Assembly: GCA_021209875.1 (NCBI GenBank)
Contig: JAGYVD010000004.1
Location: forward strand, 2,170,001-2,234,000
DNA length: 64,000 nucleotides
Source: Rosellinia necatrix
Taxonomy: Eukaryota; Ascomycota; Sordariomycetes; Xylariales; Xylariaceae
Reading direction: 5' to 3'
Within the stretch, counting starts at the first letter, position 1. Every line of letters starts with the position of its first letter. The position numbers were made by a program, and so were the translations under genes. Positions 44,539 through 55,413 of this stretch are shown piece after piece. The notes under the pieces are model-generated. The model was not told the origin of the DNA. It did not search any database and saw only the letters and a program-made list of their open reading frames with translations.

Positions 44539-45458
44539 CCGCAACCTCGTCGTGTCTCCCGTCTGCGCTGACAACCTCCTCGCCTTTGCTTCCCTTTGCG
44601 CTTTACATTTCACCCTCTCGACCACGTCGTTGTACCCGTAGCCTCTTTATTGTATCATATTGGTTAGTACCAAACCAACCTGAGAGTGAGCGTTGTCGAC
44701 GCGACGCGGACGGCGGCTGGCACCCGAATAACCTTCTAACTAACGTGTACAGTGCTGGTTTTCTTGTAATTTACGAATGTTTAATATTGCTCAGTCTTGA
44801 CACGTCCGTCATTTTACGGGCCGTGATCGAGCTACATCCCCGTCCAACGTTGTCGTCATACGAGCTTGCTCCGGCTACCAGCGCCGCTCAGCGTGACAAG
44901 TTTGCCCATCTATGGTTGCATCTGCGCACATGCTTGGACGTGCTCTTCATTGGACCTGCTCGCTCGTGTCTCGTAGGGAGCTGAACATACCTACCCTATT
45001 GCATAATTTGCCCTGCGGAGCTACTCACCACCTCCCCAATACTTGACATTCAACCACCATTATTTTGCCTCGGTAGAGCAGAACAACGCAGACCTAAAGG
45101 ATTACCAGCCCTACCAGTACCGGATTAGTGCTACAAAGCGTGGCTACCGGGTGCCAACAGACCCGTAGCCTTGGGTTGTTGTTTGCGGAAGAGGTCTATC
45201 GCGCTGTGTCGGTAAGCTCATTCTTTCAGCGACGCTGCTACTATCTCCTGCATCGTGTTATCAATTCTCTGCTTATCCCTGTCGTTCTTGGACCTGGTCC
45301 ATCGTTTTTCATCATGGGCCATAATCGGTCCGGGTAGCGACGACTTTGCAGGCTGTGCTTATTTTCTTCATAATCTTCACTTGGTTCATTGCAATTTCGC
45401 AGCCTCGTTTCTTACGCGCTTTGAAAGCTGGAAGTAACACCAACCTTAGGCATTCTCG

Positions 45459-46400
45459 ATGGCTTCTTCCGAGGTAGACCAGAAATTCCTCGGCAAACTG
45501 GCAAAAGAGGTTGAGCCGAACAATGCGGCACTCGCTTCCATGCTGTTTAAGATCCTGGGTCTATCCATCAACCTAGCAGAGCACACAGCGAAGGCACGGA
45601 AGCAGCGCAGACTGGATACCTGGCGAGGAACACAATCACTCGATTTGTATTTCCGTATCATCTGGCTTGCGCGAGAGGGCCTGATCATGCTTGAGCAATA
45701 TATCCTCCCCATGGTTGGGGATCACGGTGAGCTCAAGGTGCTTGCGTTCAAGCTTCGGGCCTCATTTTACCACATATTCGTGCTCTTCCATAACAGCCCC
45801 TCCGTATCTATAATGGGCATCAATGTTCCCATCTCAGGCGCTCCGCCGATACCGCGTCTCGACAAGGGCAAGGGGATCGAAAGCGACCACAGATCATCCG
45901 TGCAACCAACGCACCCACTGGAGAACCCTATATCACCGCCACCGGGATTTGGGCCAAAGGGCCCCGAGCCGCCAGGGGCATTTCTCCTGCCGTCGGTCGA
46001 CTATAGACCCACGGCCCGCGAATGCTTCAAGCAGGCCGTGGCCTTAGCCGACAGTCTCCTATGGGGCTCGCACTCCTTGCGGCTTTCGGTCAAGACCGAG
46101 TATGCATCATTTCTCTACGAGTGCTTACATGATCACGAGGGCAGTCGAAAGCTGGCGAGGGACACGGTTGCGGAAGTGTATGATGCATCGGAGGGAATGG
46201 ATGACGATATGTTCCGCGATGCTTGTGAACTGGTTACCGTGCTGGGGCAAATGGCGAGACGAGGCATGGAACCGACCGACACATTCGATCACAGTGGCAG
46301 ATCGACTACACCTCCTCTAGCCGACTTAAGAGCGGATACAAATACAAGACGTCTACCGGCCACTGCTTCAGGCACAGGCATGATGGATAATTTTATATGA
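45459..46400 (+). CDS. Divergent 14-3-3 domain-containing protein
   Basis: Single exon, 313 residues, starting MASSEVDQKFLGKLAKEV. The helical pattern fits a 14-3-3 fold: an N-terminal helix pair (1-45), a long amphipathic helix around 95-118, and a C-terminal block (about 180-268: ARECFKQAVALADSL, RLSVKTEYASFLYECL, ARDTVAEVYDAS) like the last three helices with their NFSVFYYEI-type register. A Pro/Gly-rich insertion (about 126-175) separates the halves. The helix that normally carries the Arg-Tyr pair gripping phosphopeptides reads FKLRASFYHIFVLF, so that pair appears lost. True 14-3-3 proteins are about 250 residues and highly conserved; this is a divergent relative. Partners unknown. The C terminus is polar and disordered. 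Confidence 0.7.
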   Translation: MASSEVDQKFLGKLAKEVEPNNAALASMLFKILGLSINLAEHTAKARKQRRLDTWRGTQSLDLYFRIIWLAREGLIMLEQYILPMVGDHGELKVLAFKLRASFYHIFVLFHNSPSVSIMGINVPISGAPPIPRLDKGKGIESDHRSSVQPTHPLENPISPPPGFGPKGPEPPGAFLLPSVDYRPTARECFKQAVALADSLLWGSHSLRLSVKTEYASFLYECLHDHEGSRKLARDTVAEVYDASEGMDDDMFRDACELVTVLGQMARRGMEPTDTFDHSGRSTTPPLADLRADTNTRRLPATASGTGMMDNFI

Positions 46401-47690
46401 ATAATCAACTCGACAACATCGGAAATAATCCCTATTGGCGATGCCCTCCATTCCGACTCGTACTAGGTTCAAATACTGGACCACGAAGAAAGCTTCTCAC
46501 TGCCGCTTATCTATCTATATCACTCGATTCTACCGAAATCGGCCGCCAACGCCTTCTGTTGAACTTAAGGATAGAGCGAGCATGACTGAATAAGAGTCAC
46601 CCTCGACTTTTCCAACACTAGCCTCCTCCCCGGCCTCTCCGCTAGCACACCTCCCCATATACCTATCCTCGAGTTCGTCCTGCATAAATGGAGTTGCCAA
46701 AGGATATAGACCACAATTGTGTATAGCGCTCAGCATTAAAAATAGCACCTTTAGCGGTAGCATTACCTAGAGGGGTCTAAATAATCATAATTTATTCAAT
46801 CTTGCATATTCTACTCTGTGAAATATTAATAACCGTTGTTATTCTGTATTTCTTACACGGTAAGCGTAAACGTAAACGCCTTTTTATGCACATAGTATTA
46901 GGGGGAAATGATTATCCTAGCTATTAACCCCCGTTACTGCCGGGATAGGCCCGGGCTGTCGATGCTGTTGATGTCGTGGTAACAAACGAGCGCGCTACGG
47001 ATATAGCGTGAAAGAGGCCTCGCTATTACATAGATATCCGTTATACTAGGGCTTTGTGAATAAAACTATACATTCAAGAGAGGAAGAGAGAGAGGAAGAG
47101 AGAGAGGAAGAGAGAGAGAAAGAAAGAGAGAGAGTATGATAAAATATTGTCTAGATCGCGGTTCTGATTGTTCTTGTAATCATCCGACGTAGCTATCAAA
47201 ACTCCCCTCTCAACAGCTAAGCCTACCTGACATCAAGCCGACCACGATGTACATGGAGGGCCGTGTAGTTAAAGCAACGTCACTACATGCTTGTATGCAA
47301 CGTCAAAGTGTTTGGTATGCGGATGCGCTATAAAACATAAACTAAAAAAAAAATCATATTGGGGTATAATGCCAGTACACAACTCCATACATGCTTGCCT
47401 CTTTCCTGTACGCCTTGCCCTTGCCCTCCTAGTGCATCTAGGGTACATAGAACCCAGTCCACAAACCGACAAGAGAATCCTATAAAATATCTATAATGAG
47501 GCCCATGTTTGCGTGAATAAGCCGCTATAAGACGGCCCTACAAGGGGAGACTTGCTAGCTCCCGCTTATGTACGCAAAGCCTGCTTTTCCAACCAAGGGC
47601 GTATGCAACAGGTGTTTACGCCCGGTCAATATGCCTGCCCATTTACCATTCCCAAATTGATGTCCGCCCTTTTGACATTTGACTGAGAAC
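46401..47690. other. Convergent intergenic region with GA-rich tract
   Basis: 3' flanks of the 14-3-3-like and Cdt2-like genes. AT-rich around 46770-46930. A purine tract lies at 47076-47135. No gene accepted. Confidence 0.5.
47076..47135. repeat. GAGAGGAA purine tract
   Basis: About 60 bases of almost pure purine: GAGAGAGAGGAA-type units, then GAAAGAAAGAGAGAG. It could adopt triplex-type structure. Confidence 0.85.
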
Positions 47691-49865
47691 TCAGTCCTCA
47701 TCATCATCAGGAACATCCCAATCGTCACCAGTCTCAGCCCAACCGCAACACCAACGTCTGCCACCTGTCTCGCCACCAGTGCGCAGGTCCGCTGCTTGCT
47801 CACGGTCCTCGCTCCAGCATCTTATTAGGTAATCGTCACCAACGGTGACAAGTTTGCCCTCATTTGTCCATGTGACGGAGCCTACCTCGCGCTCAGATCC
47901 GTGTCCGCGTACCAAAGGGGTGCCCTTGCGAATGATAGGTATGTCATCCTTGGGACGGGTGGAAAGGCTTGTAGAGCTATTTGTACGAAATAAAGGTCGC
48001 CGTACCCCGGTCACAGATCTCTTGGTGCTCATCCACGGCTCGGGACCTGTCGTTGTGCCGATCGTCGAATTATCAAGACTCATGTTGCTCATCATGCCTG
48101 AAAGTTCTTCCTCGAAATATCGCTCTTGTGTGGGAAACACCACTGCGCAGCTATTATTGCTTCCGACGGCGAGAAGCTCGCTTTTACCGTCTCGTGCAGG
48201 CCGTACCGCGCACTTGATGTAGAAGCTTGTGGCGTGAAATGAAGGATGTCGGAAGCCGTATAATGGACCGAGACCTTGCTGCGTGGTAGCATTGTGTCTT
48301 CGCCTTGGCGGCTCCCCGTTCCGGCAAGAAAGCTCTGGTGCATGGCCTAGAATTAGGTGAGCCGTTGAGTATGCGTAGACAGTGTTGTCCTTGCATAATG
48401 CGTATAGTCTCGAAGCGTCTGTACCAAGCGCGAGGGAGGAGATACCGAACGGTCGCCAATGGTCATGGGACTCCGGGGGAGCTGTTGTTGACAAGGGCGA
48501 AGGCACCTTATTTCGTGATGAGTGGATGGATCGGATGTCCCATAACTTGATGGACGCATCCGCTTCGCATGCCGTTAGTAGAAGGTGCTCCTGTCCTGGG
48601 GGTAGAAATTGAAGTGTAGTCACGGATACATCATTTGACCGACTGGGCATCTCGCGACGAGAAGGAGTATCGCCTGGACCTATGGATGCAGACTGCCGAA
48701 TTTGGCGTGATGTTCGCGCGTGTGCGTGGTAGAAGCTGTTGATAGCATAACCACATTTCGGCGGAGGCAGGCGGTAGGATAAATTCGTGTCCCGATTGTC
48801 CGACGTGTCAAAGTCCTGAACAGGTCGACTACATCGCAGGTCCCAGATTTGGACACTGCCATCACGCGAGGAGGTGGCCAGAACGCTGTTGTTTGATTTG
48901 CCAGGTTGAAAGCGGATCTGTTTAAGGGAACCGGTATGCTGGCCGAGGTAGGCGATTGGCGATTGTGTTATCATGTCAATGACCTTGCCGGTCTGATCCC
49001 CGGATGCAGTGGCAAGCAGATAGTCGTCGTCAGAGAAGTGGAGATCGATAATAGCGTTGGTATGTGCCGTAAACGTCAAGTGAACGCTGCTGAACGGTTC
49101 GGATGAATTACTTGAGGAATCAAGGAGCCGAACGCGGCCTTCCTCGTCTCCAATTGCGGTGATGCCACTTCGATGACACGTGGCTGCACAGAAGGGAATG
49201 CATTGCCCAGGTCCTTCGTTGCTCGTGCAGGAATGAACATCATCGGGGCGACTATAGAAGTTGGCGGTGTCGATCCTCCAGTCGGCAGCAGGATACGACA
49301 TATAAGAATGTCCAGCCCGGGGGAGGCCTCCGAGTTCCCTCTGTGCAAGCTGGCCAGCTAAGCCACGGTTTGGGAGAGAAAGCAGCCGCTTTGGTGGATG
49401 TGATGATGTCGGTAGCTCACCGTCACTGTATTCGTCATCTAATTCGCATATTTCTTGGCTGGAGCTGAGAGATCTAATGGGGCTCAGAAGACCGGACTCT
49501 AAGCCTTGAGACGCCCTGGAGAGCGAGAGTCGGATTGGCGATGATTCGGGTGTGTGCTGTATCTTCCTCCGCTTGGACAGACTGAAAGACTGGAAGTCTG
49601 GGTGCTCGTCCTGGGATTCTTCTTCGAAGAGAGGTTTCAGAGGGCTGGATGGAGCGGGAGTTTGATATCGCTGGTTGACGGATGGTGCCCCGAGATCCCG
49701 AAGCGCCTTGCGGGCTGGACTAGGCTGAGAAGGGACCCTCGATCGAGGTGTGAAGAAGCGTCTGAACTTCCGGGGTGTGATGGACGGATCTTTTCGCTCC
49801 CTTCCGCTTCTCTGTCGGGGTGGTGAAAGAAGGACTGAATTCTCCTCGGGTGCCGAAGAACTCAT
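47691..49865 (-). CDS. WD40 protein, Cdt2/DTL-like (CRL4 substrate receptor)
   Basis: Single exon, 724 residues. The N-terminal 190 residues are Ser/Pro-rich and disordered, with many SP/TP sites (possible CDK targets) and KFRRFFTPR at 33-41, which resembles a PIP box without its glutamine. WD40 repeats begin near residue 230 (ITAIGDEEGRVRLLD), then HTNAIIDLHFS...TASGDQTGKVIDM (268-298), HTGSLKQIRF...SRDGSVQIWDLR (310-344), LLLTACEADASIKLWDIR (428-445) and a final blade near 660-685. Two WDxR motifs (WDLR, WDIR) are DWD boxes used to bind DDB1. This matches Cdt2, which in CRL4 destroys Cdt1 and other PCNA-bound proteins in S phase. The C-terminal DDDED tail is acidic. The gene is divergent from Spb1. 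Confidence 0.78.
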   Translation of the reverse strand: MSSSAPEENSVLLSPPRQRSGRERKDPSITPRKFRRFFTPRSRVPSQPSPARKALRDLGAPSVNQRYQTPAPSSPLKPLFEEESQDEHPDFQSFSLSKRRKIQHTPESSPIRLSLSRASQGLESGLLSPIRSLSSSQEICELDDEYSDGELPTSSHPPKRLLSLPNRGLAGQLAQRELGGLPRAGHSYMSYPAADWRIDTANFYSRPDDVHSCTSNEGPGQCIPFCAATCHRSGITAIGDEEGRVRLLDSSSNSSEPFSSVHLTFTAHTNAIIDLHFSDDDYLLATASGDQTGKVIDMITQSPIAYLGQHTGSLKQIRFQPGKSNNSVLATSSRDGSVQIWDLRCSRPVQDFDTSDNRDTNLSYRLPPPKCGYAINSFYHAHARTSRQIRQSASIGPGDTPSRREMPSRSNDVSVTTLQFLPPGQEHLLLTACEADASIKLWDIRSIHSSRNKVPSPLSTTAPPESHDHWRPFGISSLALGTDASRLYALCKDNTVYAYSTAHLILGHAPELSCRNGEPPRRRHNATTQQGLGPLYGFRHPSFHATSFYIKCAVRPARDGKSELLAVGSNNSCAVVFPTQERYFEEELSGMMSNMSLDNSTIGTTTGPEPWMSTKRSVTGVRRPLFRTNSSTSLSTRPKDDIPIIRKGTPLVRGHGSEREVGSVTWTNEGKLVTVGDDYLIRCWSEDREQAADLRTGGETGGRRWCCGWAETGDDWDVPDDDED

Positions 49866-50657
49866 CTTGCTACCGGATCCGGGTTCGTCTAGCTCGTCTC
49901 GTTCGTCTCGTTCTCTTCGTCCTTCTCTTGTCGAATATCTGCAACTATCATGTGTCTCTTATGACGGGCCTCGGGGGGGGGGAGCAGAGCAAGGACTGTA
50001 ATTTCTCAGCAAGTTGGGTGGTGTTGTGTATGAAAATGTAACAAGAGAGTAGAGAGGTACACGATTACTGTTTACTTAGTTTAGTTATACATAGAAGGTG
50101 GCGGGGAAGGGAAGGTTGGAGGCGGATTCTCGGAAGGGTGGGAGAAAAGCGCGGGATCGAACACGCCGCGAAAAGACGCGAACTACTTTACACGCCCTTC
50201 TCTCGGCCGGCCAATGAGCCACGACAAATCTTGGAGCTATGACGTTATATGGAGCCCGCTAGCACTGTGCTCTAGCGGCTTTCTCGCGAACGTGGGGCGT
50301 TTAAGCGCGTAGCTCCCTCACGTCTCGACCAGCTGCAGAATGACTAAACCGGTCCGTCAAGAACAGGGGTAATGGACCCTTGAACAAGGATATCTAGCTA
50401 CCTAGGTAGGTAGGTAGCAGGGGTCCCTCCTATCGATAACAGATGCCTAGGAAATTTTAAACATCATGTTCGTTCGCTGTCGCATCACATCCCACCTTAA
50501 CCCATGACTTATTCGGGATCTGTGTATCCCACAACATCTGTCCTAACCTTCTTCCTCGGCCCTCACCCCTCCCTAATAGCGAGGTTGCCTCGGACTGGTC
50601 GGCAGACGCGGGCGGCATAATTCCCCATTAAGATTCTGCCCCCAGCGCTCTTTCGCC
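49866..50657. other. Divergent promoter region of the Cdt2-like gene and Spb1
   Basis: 792 bases between the two starts. It holds a G run (49973-49982) and a CCTA/TAGG palindrome-like tract (50395-50416). No gene seen. Confidence 0.55.
50395..50416. repeat. CTACCTAGGTAGG-type tract
   Basis: Inverted CTACCTAGGTAG followed by further TAGG units, in the Cdt2/Spb1 divergent promoter. Confidence 0.75.
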
Positions 50658-53523
50658 ATGGGTTTCCAAAAGAAAACCGGCAAAGGCCGACTGGATAAAT
50701 ACTATCGGCTGGCAAAAGAAAAAGGTTACCGCGCTCGAGCGGCTTTCAAGCTGCTGCAACTCAACAAAAAGTTCGGCTTTCTTCAGAATAGCAAGGTCGT
50801 AATCGATCTTTGCGCCGCTCCCGGATCATGGTGTCAGGTGGCAGTGGAGGCTATGCCCCGAGGCAGTCTCATTGTTGGTGTTGATCTGTCGCCCATTAAG
50901 CCTATCCCCGGCGTGATCTCTTTTCAATCCGACATCACCTCCGATAAATGCCGTGCAGAGCTTCGCAGGCATCTGAAAACATGGAAAGCCGATACGGTGC
51001 TTCACGATGGTGCTCCCAATGTCGGAACGGCATGGATCCAGGACTCTTTCAACCAGGCCGAACTGACGCTTCAGTCTCTGAAACTCGCTTGCGAATTCTT
51101 GGTTGAGGGGGGCACTTTTTGTACGAAGGTCTTTCGCTCGGCGCAATATAACCAATTGCTATGGATTTTCGGACAGCTCTTCGATAAAGTTGACGCCACC
51201 AAGCCGCCTTCGTCCAGAAATGTCAGTGCTGAGATCTTTTGCGTTTGCCGCGGGTTTAAAGCACCAAAACACATCGATCCTCGTTTCCTTGACCCACGTA
51301 CGGCATTTGCCGACCTGAAAGAGGCAGCGAATACAGATGAAGCTCGCGTATACAAGCCCGAACAGAAAAAGCGCAAGCGAGGCGGCTACGAAGAAGGCGA
51401 TTATACTCTATATAAAGAAGTTTTGGCTTCCGAGTTTGTGGAGAGCACTGATCCGATTTCAATACTGGCAAATACCAACCGTCTTGCGTTGGACACTCTT
51501 GAACTCTCGTTGTCGCTCGCTGCATTGAATAAAATGCCGGCTACTACGACGGAGATCAGGCAATATTGCTCAGATCTCAAGGTATTAGGTAGAACGGAAT
51601 TTAAGAAACTGCTGAAATGGAGGATCCTGGCTCGCGAGGCTTTTGGGCTCCCTACGAAGAGCACATCGAAACTTGCGGCTGCCGAAGAAATTGCAGAAGT
51701 TGCAGAGGTGGAACCAATGGATGAAGAACTGAAAATCCAGGAAGAGTTACAGGCCATGAAAGATAAAGATGCTGCTAGGAGAAAAAGAGAGAAAAGGAAA
51801 GAAAACGAGAAGAAAACCAAGGAAATCCGAAGACTTCAGATGCACATGATGGCGCCCATGGATATCGGTGTCGAAAGCGCCGGGCAAGATGGCATGTTTC
51901 AACTTAAAACCCTTGAAAAGGATAAGGCCGTTGCCAAAGTTGCCAAGGGTCGCATGGCAGTCTTGACCGAGCGGCAAAGGAAGGAACAGGACAGTGGGAT
52001 TGGGTCATCGGGTGAAACGGATGATGAGTCTGATGATTTGAACGACGCCCTCGAGCGAGAGCTCGACCAACACTGGGACGCGTACCAGGAAAGGAGAGCG
52101 AATTATGAGACTCGGTTGAAACGCCGGAAGCAGGAGGAAGATGGAGAGTGGGAGGGCGTATCGGCCGATGAACAGGAATCCAGCGATGACGATATCGTGG
52201 AAGAGAGTGACGATTCAGATGACGACGATGACGATGACGAAGCACCTCAACGACTACTCATGGATCTTGATAGCGGGGTAAACGACACAGGTCTTTCAAA
52301 ACGAGCTGCTAAGTTTTTTGAGCAAGACATTTTCAAGGATATACCAGGGCTTGAACAATCCGACTCCGAATCTGCGGCGGCCGAAGACGAAGACATGATA
52401 GACGTATCAGCAACGAGCAAAGCTGATGCTAAAATCACAACGTCTGAAAACAGCTCGAAGACGATGTCGAAACGCTCTACAAAAGAGCATGCGTCATCTG
52501 TTCTTGGTGACAAGAAGGCGGAAAACGAAAACCAAGAGGCCGATGGCTGGGAGAACGACCAACGTCGTTCGGATGGCAGGCCCAGTAAGTAATAACCTAT
52601 TAGGAGAGCACGGCAGTTACTTACCAGAACAGATATCGATATAATAACTGCCGAAGCGATGATGCTGGCCCACCAGCTCGCAACAGGACAGAAAACTACA
52701 CACGATGTTATCGATGAAAACTTTGATAAGTTTGCTTTCCGAGACCGTGATGGTCTTCCGGATTGGTTCCTCGATGACGAGGGTAAGCATGATAAGAAGC
52801 AGAAACCGATTACAAAAGAGGCAGCGCAAGCTATCAAGGAAAAAACAAGGGCCCTGAACGCTAGGCCTATTAAGAAAGTAAGATTTATTCATTACCGCGG
52901 CTAGTCTATAAGTTTGAAGCTAATATTTTTGGCTAGGTGAGAGAAGCTCAAGCAAGGAAAAAATTCAAGGCTGCCCAGAGGCTTGAAAAGCTGAAGAAGA
53001 AATCGGATGTCTTAGCCAACGAAGAGGGCATGACGGAGAAAGAGAAGGCCGAGAGTATAGCAAAACTGCTGAGCAAGGCTAGGAAAAAGGCTCCAAAACG
53101 ATCAGTGAAGGTAGTAGTCGCTAAGGGTCTGAATCGCGGTATTCAAGGCCGACCTAAGGTAAGCATTCTGCAATTTCTTGGTCCCTCTCTCTTAGCCCGT
53201 TTCGCGAATTCCCTGCTTTATAACACCGCCCCTACCACTCCGATATCTCTAAACTACTCAAGACTTGGAATATATACAAGTACTGACGCTTAAATTTTAG
53301 GGTGTGAAAGGTCGGTATAAGATCGTAGATGCTAGGTAAGACCCCCAGAATCCCTCAAACCTATCAACCCGCCAAGTAGTAAAATTCTCTTGCCGAGCGT
53401 TGCTGCCCCCTTCTAGCATACTTCCCGTCCTCCAGGCTTCCACCACGAATATCACTAACACTTAGTTACTACAGGATGAAGAAAGAAATGAGAGCACTGA
53501 AGAGGATAGCGAAGCGGAAGTGA
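50658..53523 (+). CDS. spb1: Spb1, 27S pre-rRNA 2'-O-methyltransferase
   Basis: Five exons: 50658-52584, 52633-52877, 52937-53158, 53301-53335 and 53475-53523, 825 residues. Introns are 48, 59, 142 and 139 nt; exon 4 is only 35 nt. The FtsJ-type domain covers about 22-205 with the SAM motif DLCAAPGSW (50-58) and the catalytic tetrad Lys31, Asp117 (LHDGAPN), Lys157 (CTKVF) and Glu192 (AEIFCV). A central DUF3381 region follows, with Lys/Glu coiled coil (about 345-395), Asp/Glu-rich tracts, and the Spb1 C-terminal domain ([26 protein letters not shown]) ending [14 protein letters not shown]. Spb1 methylates a conserved guanosine in the peptidyl-transferase A-loop of 25S rRNA during nucleolar 60S assembly. 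Length matches the family (about 840). Confidence 0.96.
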
Positions 53524-53889
53524 GAATGGTAGTGGTGGACCGAGATGATATTTGGATCAGATACCACAAACAAACAATAATACGTCCTACGACGCGCTAC
53601 TAAACTAATGATGAAGCTACTGTGATCGTTGATAGCTTCATATTCGGCGTGTATGTGTCAACCCAAATTTGTGGCGCTGTTTAGTTGCGCCACATATTAA
53701 CAGTGATCACTCTCTACTACCTAGGTAGGATACAAGGGGACGAAATCTGACAACAGTCTCAGGCCCTAATAAGCCAATTCTCTTCCAAGTTCGTGGGGAA
53801 ATAGAACCTCGAGTGTAATTTCTTGAAGCCAGAGCATCCTTCATTTCTCCATTATTAATTTTCTTCATATTCTCACCCTATAATGCTTT
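53524..53889. other. Convergent intergenic region between Spb1 and Ebp2
   Basis: 366 bases of shared 3' flank, AT-rich, with one CCTAGGTAGG word near 53720. Nothing else seen. Confidence 0.55.
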
Positions 53890-55413
53890 TCACCGCTTCC
53901 CGGCCCCAGCCTTTCGCCTACTTTTGCCCAAGCGCGCCGTCTTAGGCGTCTTGCCCTTGGCGCCACTCTTCATACGCTTTGCGCTAAAGCCGCTGAGGTC
54001 GGCCGAGCTCGTGGCATCGCCCGACTTCGAGTATTTCTTCTTGCCGCCAAAACCGAATTTCTCGTTCTTCTTCTGCCGCTTGGCGCCGGGTTTTGCCCCG
54101 CGCTCACCACCACCACGCTGTGACCGGTTGTGCTTGTCAAGCTCATCGTCAACCCCCACGTCGAACAGATCCGCCTCGCGCGTGCCGAGGTCGGCGCCGC
54201 CCGTTTCTGATCGTTCTGTTGAGGAAGAGGTGTTAGCGAACTGAGCTAGTAGACAAACGCGTTTTTAAAATAGGGGGATAGAAGGCGATTAAATGAATAA
54301 GGTGGAAGCTGCGGGGATTGGGAAAAGGGGAGTGGGGAGGGGAGGAGGGGGGGGGGGCGGGAGGGGTTGAAGGAACTTTGCTGGGAAAGCCGATAAATAC
54401 GTACTCCGCTTGAGGTTCTTGATCTTATCGAGCGTCTCCCGCTTCGCCTTCTGGCGCTCCTGCAATTTGGCGACCTGAACCTGCTTGCCGAACTTCTTCA
54501 GGTCGCGCAGCTTGCGGGCCTCGGCGGAGGCCTTCTTGGCGGAGGCCTCCTCGACCAGCTTCGCCTTGACCTTCTCCATGTGGCCGTCGTCCTTGACCAT
54601 CTCGGCGAAGTAGTCGGTGGGGCGCGCGAAGGGCACACCCTCGGCCCTGAGCAGGGCGCGGCCGCGCTTGGCGGCGTCGAGGGCCTGCGCGTAAAAGGCG
54701 AGCTCGCGCTTCACGTCGTCCATCAGGTCCTCGCCGATGGCCTCGGCCGCGTCGCGCGGGCTCGCCAAGCTCTGGTGCGAGGCGAAGGGGACGCCGTCGT
54801 CCGTCGCTACCGCGAAGCGCTTCAGCGTGTTCAGGAGCCCCGCGGTGTTGTTTATGCTGATGCGCGTGCGCGGGACGAGGTCTTCCCTCTCCTCCGGGGG
54901 TAGGTCTGCCCAGTCGATCTCCTCGTCCTCGTCATCTTCGTCTTCGTCGTCGTCGTCGTCGTCCTCCTCCTCCTCTTCCGCCCCAGCAGTTCTCCTGCCG
55001 GCCTTGGGTGTAGGAGGCGCGTCGCTAGTCTTCGTCTGTTTGGGTTTCTTGGGCCGCTCTATCTTTTTCTCGAAGTCGATAGAGGAGTCGTCGCTGCTTT
55101 CGTCCAGTGCGGCTACGTTGAGGGTGAGCCCATCTTCCTCGTCTTCACTGCCGTCTATCTCGCTGTTTTCGTCGTCTTCCCCATTAGCTACAATTGCGCC
55201 ACCTTCGTCGTCCTCGTCATCCTCCTCTTCATCCCCCTCTTCCTCTTGCTCCTGCTGATGATCGCTCTTGAGGGTCTTTTTTGCCCCGCCGTGTGAGCCA
55301 GTTCGTTTCGCTTTGACTTTCGTTCGCTCCTTTAGCCTTCTCTTTTCTTTTAGCATTTTAATGTCAACTCCCTTCTCTGCTTTCAAAGCAGTCTTCAATT
55401 TGCTCCGACCCAT
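53890..55413 (-). CDS. ebp2: Ebp2, rRNA-processing protein of the 60S pathway
   Basis: Two exons on the minus strand: 55413-54405 and 54215-53890, 444 residues. The 189-nt intron (GTACGT..AACAG) contains a long G/C homopurine stretch near 54320-54366 and joins KNLKR to KRSETGG in frame. The start is the Met of MGRSKLKTALKAEKG, not the Met 51 codons upstream whose lead-in is not family-like. N-terminal basic nucleolar signals and acidic tracts (about 50-170) precede the conserved Ebp2 domain (about 180-345: DWADLPPEEREDLVPRTR, RELAFYAQAL, RPTDYFAEMVKDD, KFGKQVQVAKLQERQKAK). The end is basic, Gly/Lys-rich, finishing SRRKAGAGKR. Ebp2 acts in the nucleolus in 27S pre-rRNA processing, the same pathway as the neighbouring Spb1. 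Confidence 0.95.

Larger units (their letters stand above)
37962..45458. other. 7.5 kb gene-poor, repeat-rich region
   Basis: From the SCAP 3' end to the 14-3-3-like gene. It holds a doubtful minus-strand ORF (38385-38846), TA microsatellites (40391-40473 and 42121-42210), a TATG tract (41977-42040), a CTGT/CTAT tract (42435-42549), CCTA/TAGG clusters (42600-43000, 43740-43830) and a 12-bp triple repeat (44503-44538). From about 42770 the plus strand becomes pyrimidine-rich, as in fungal promoters and leaders, so up to 2.6 kb may be regulatory or untranslated sequence of the 14-3-3-like gene. Short open frames here looked random. Confidence 0.5.

Noticed and set aside
54737..55258. Polyserine 173-codon plus-strand frame
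   Set aside because: Antisense reading of Asp/Glu-rich tracts in Ebp2.
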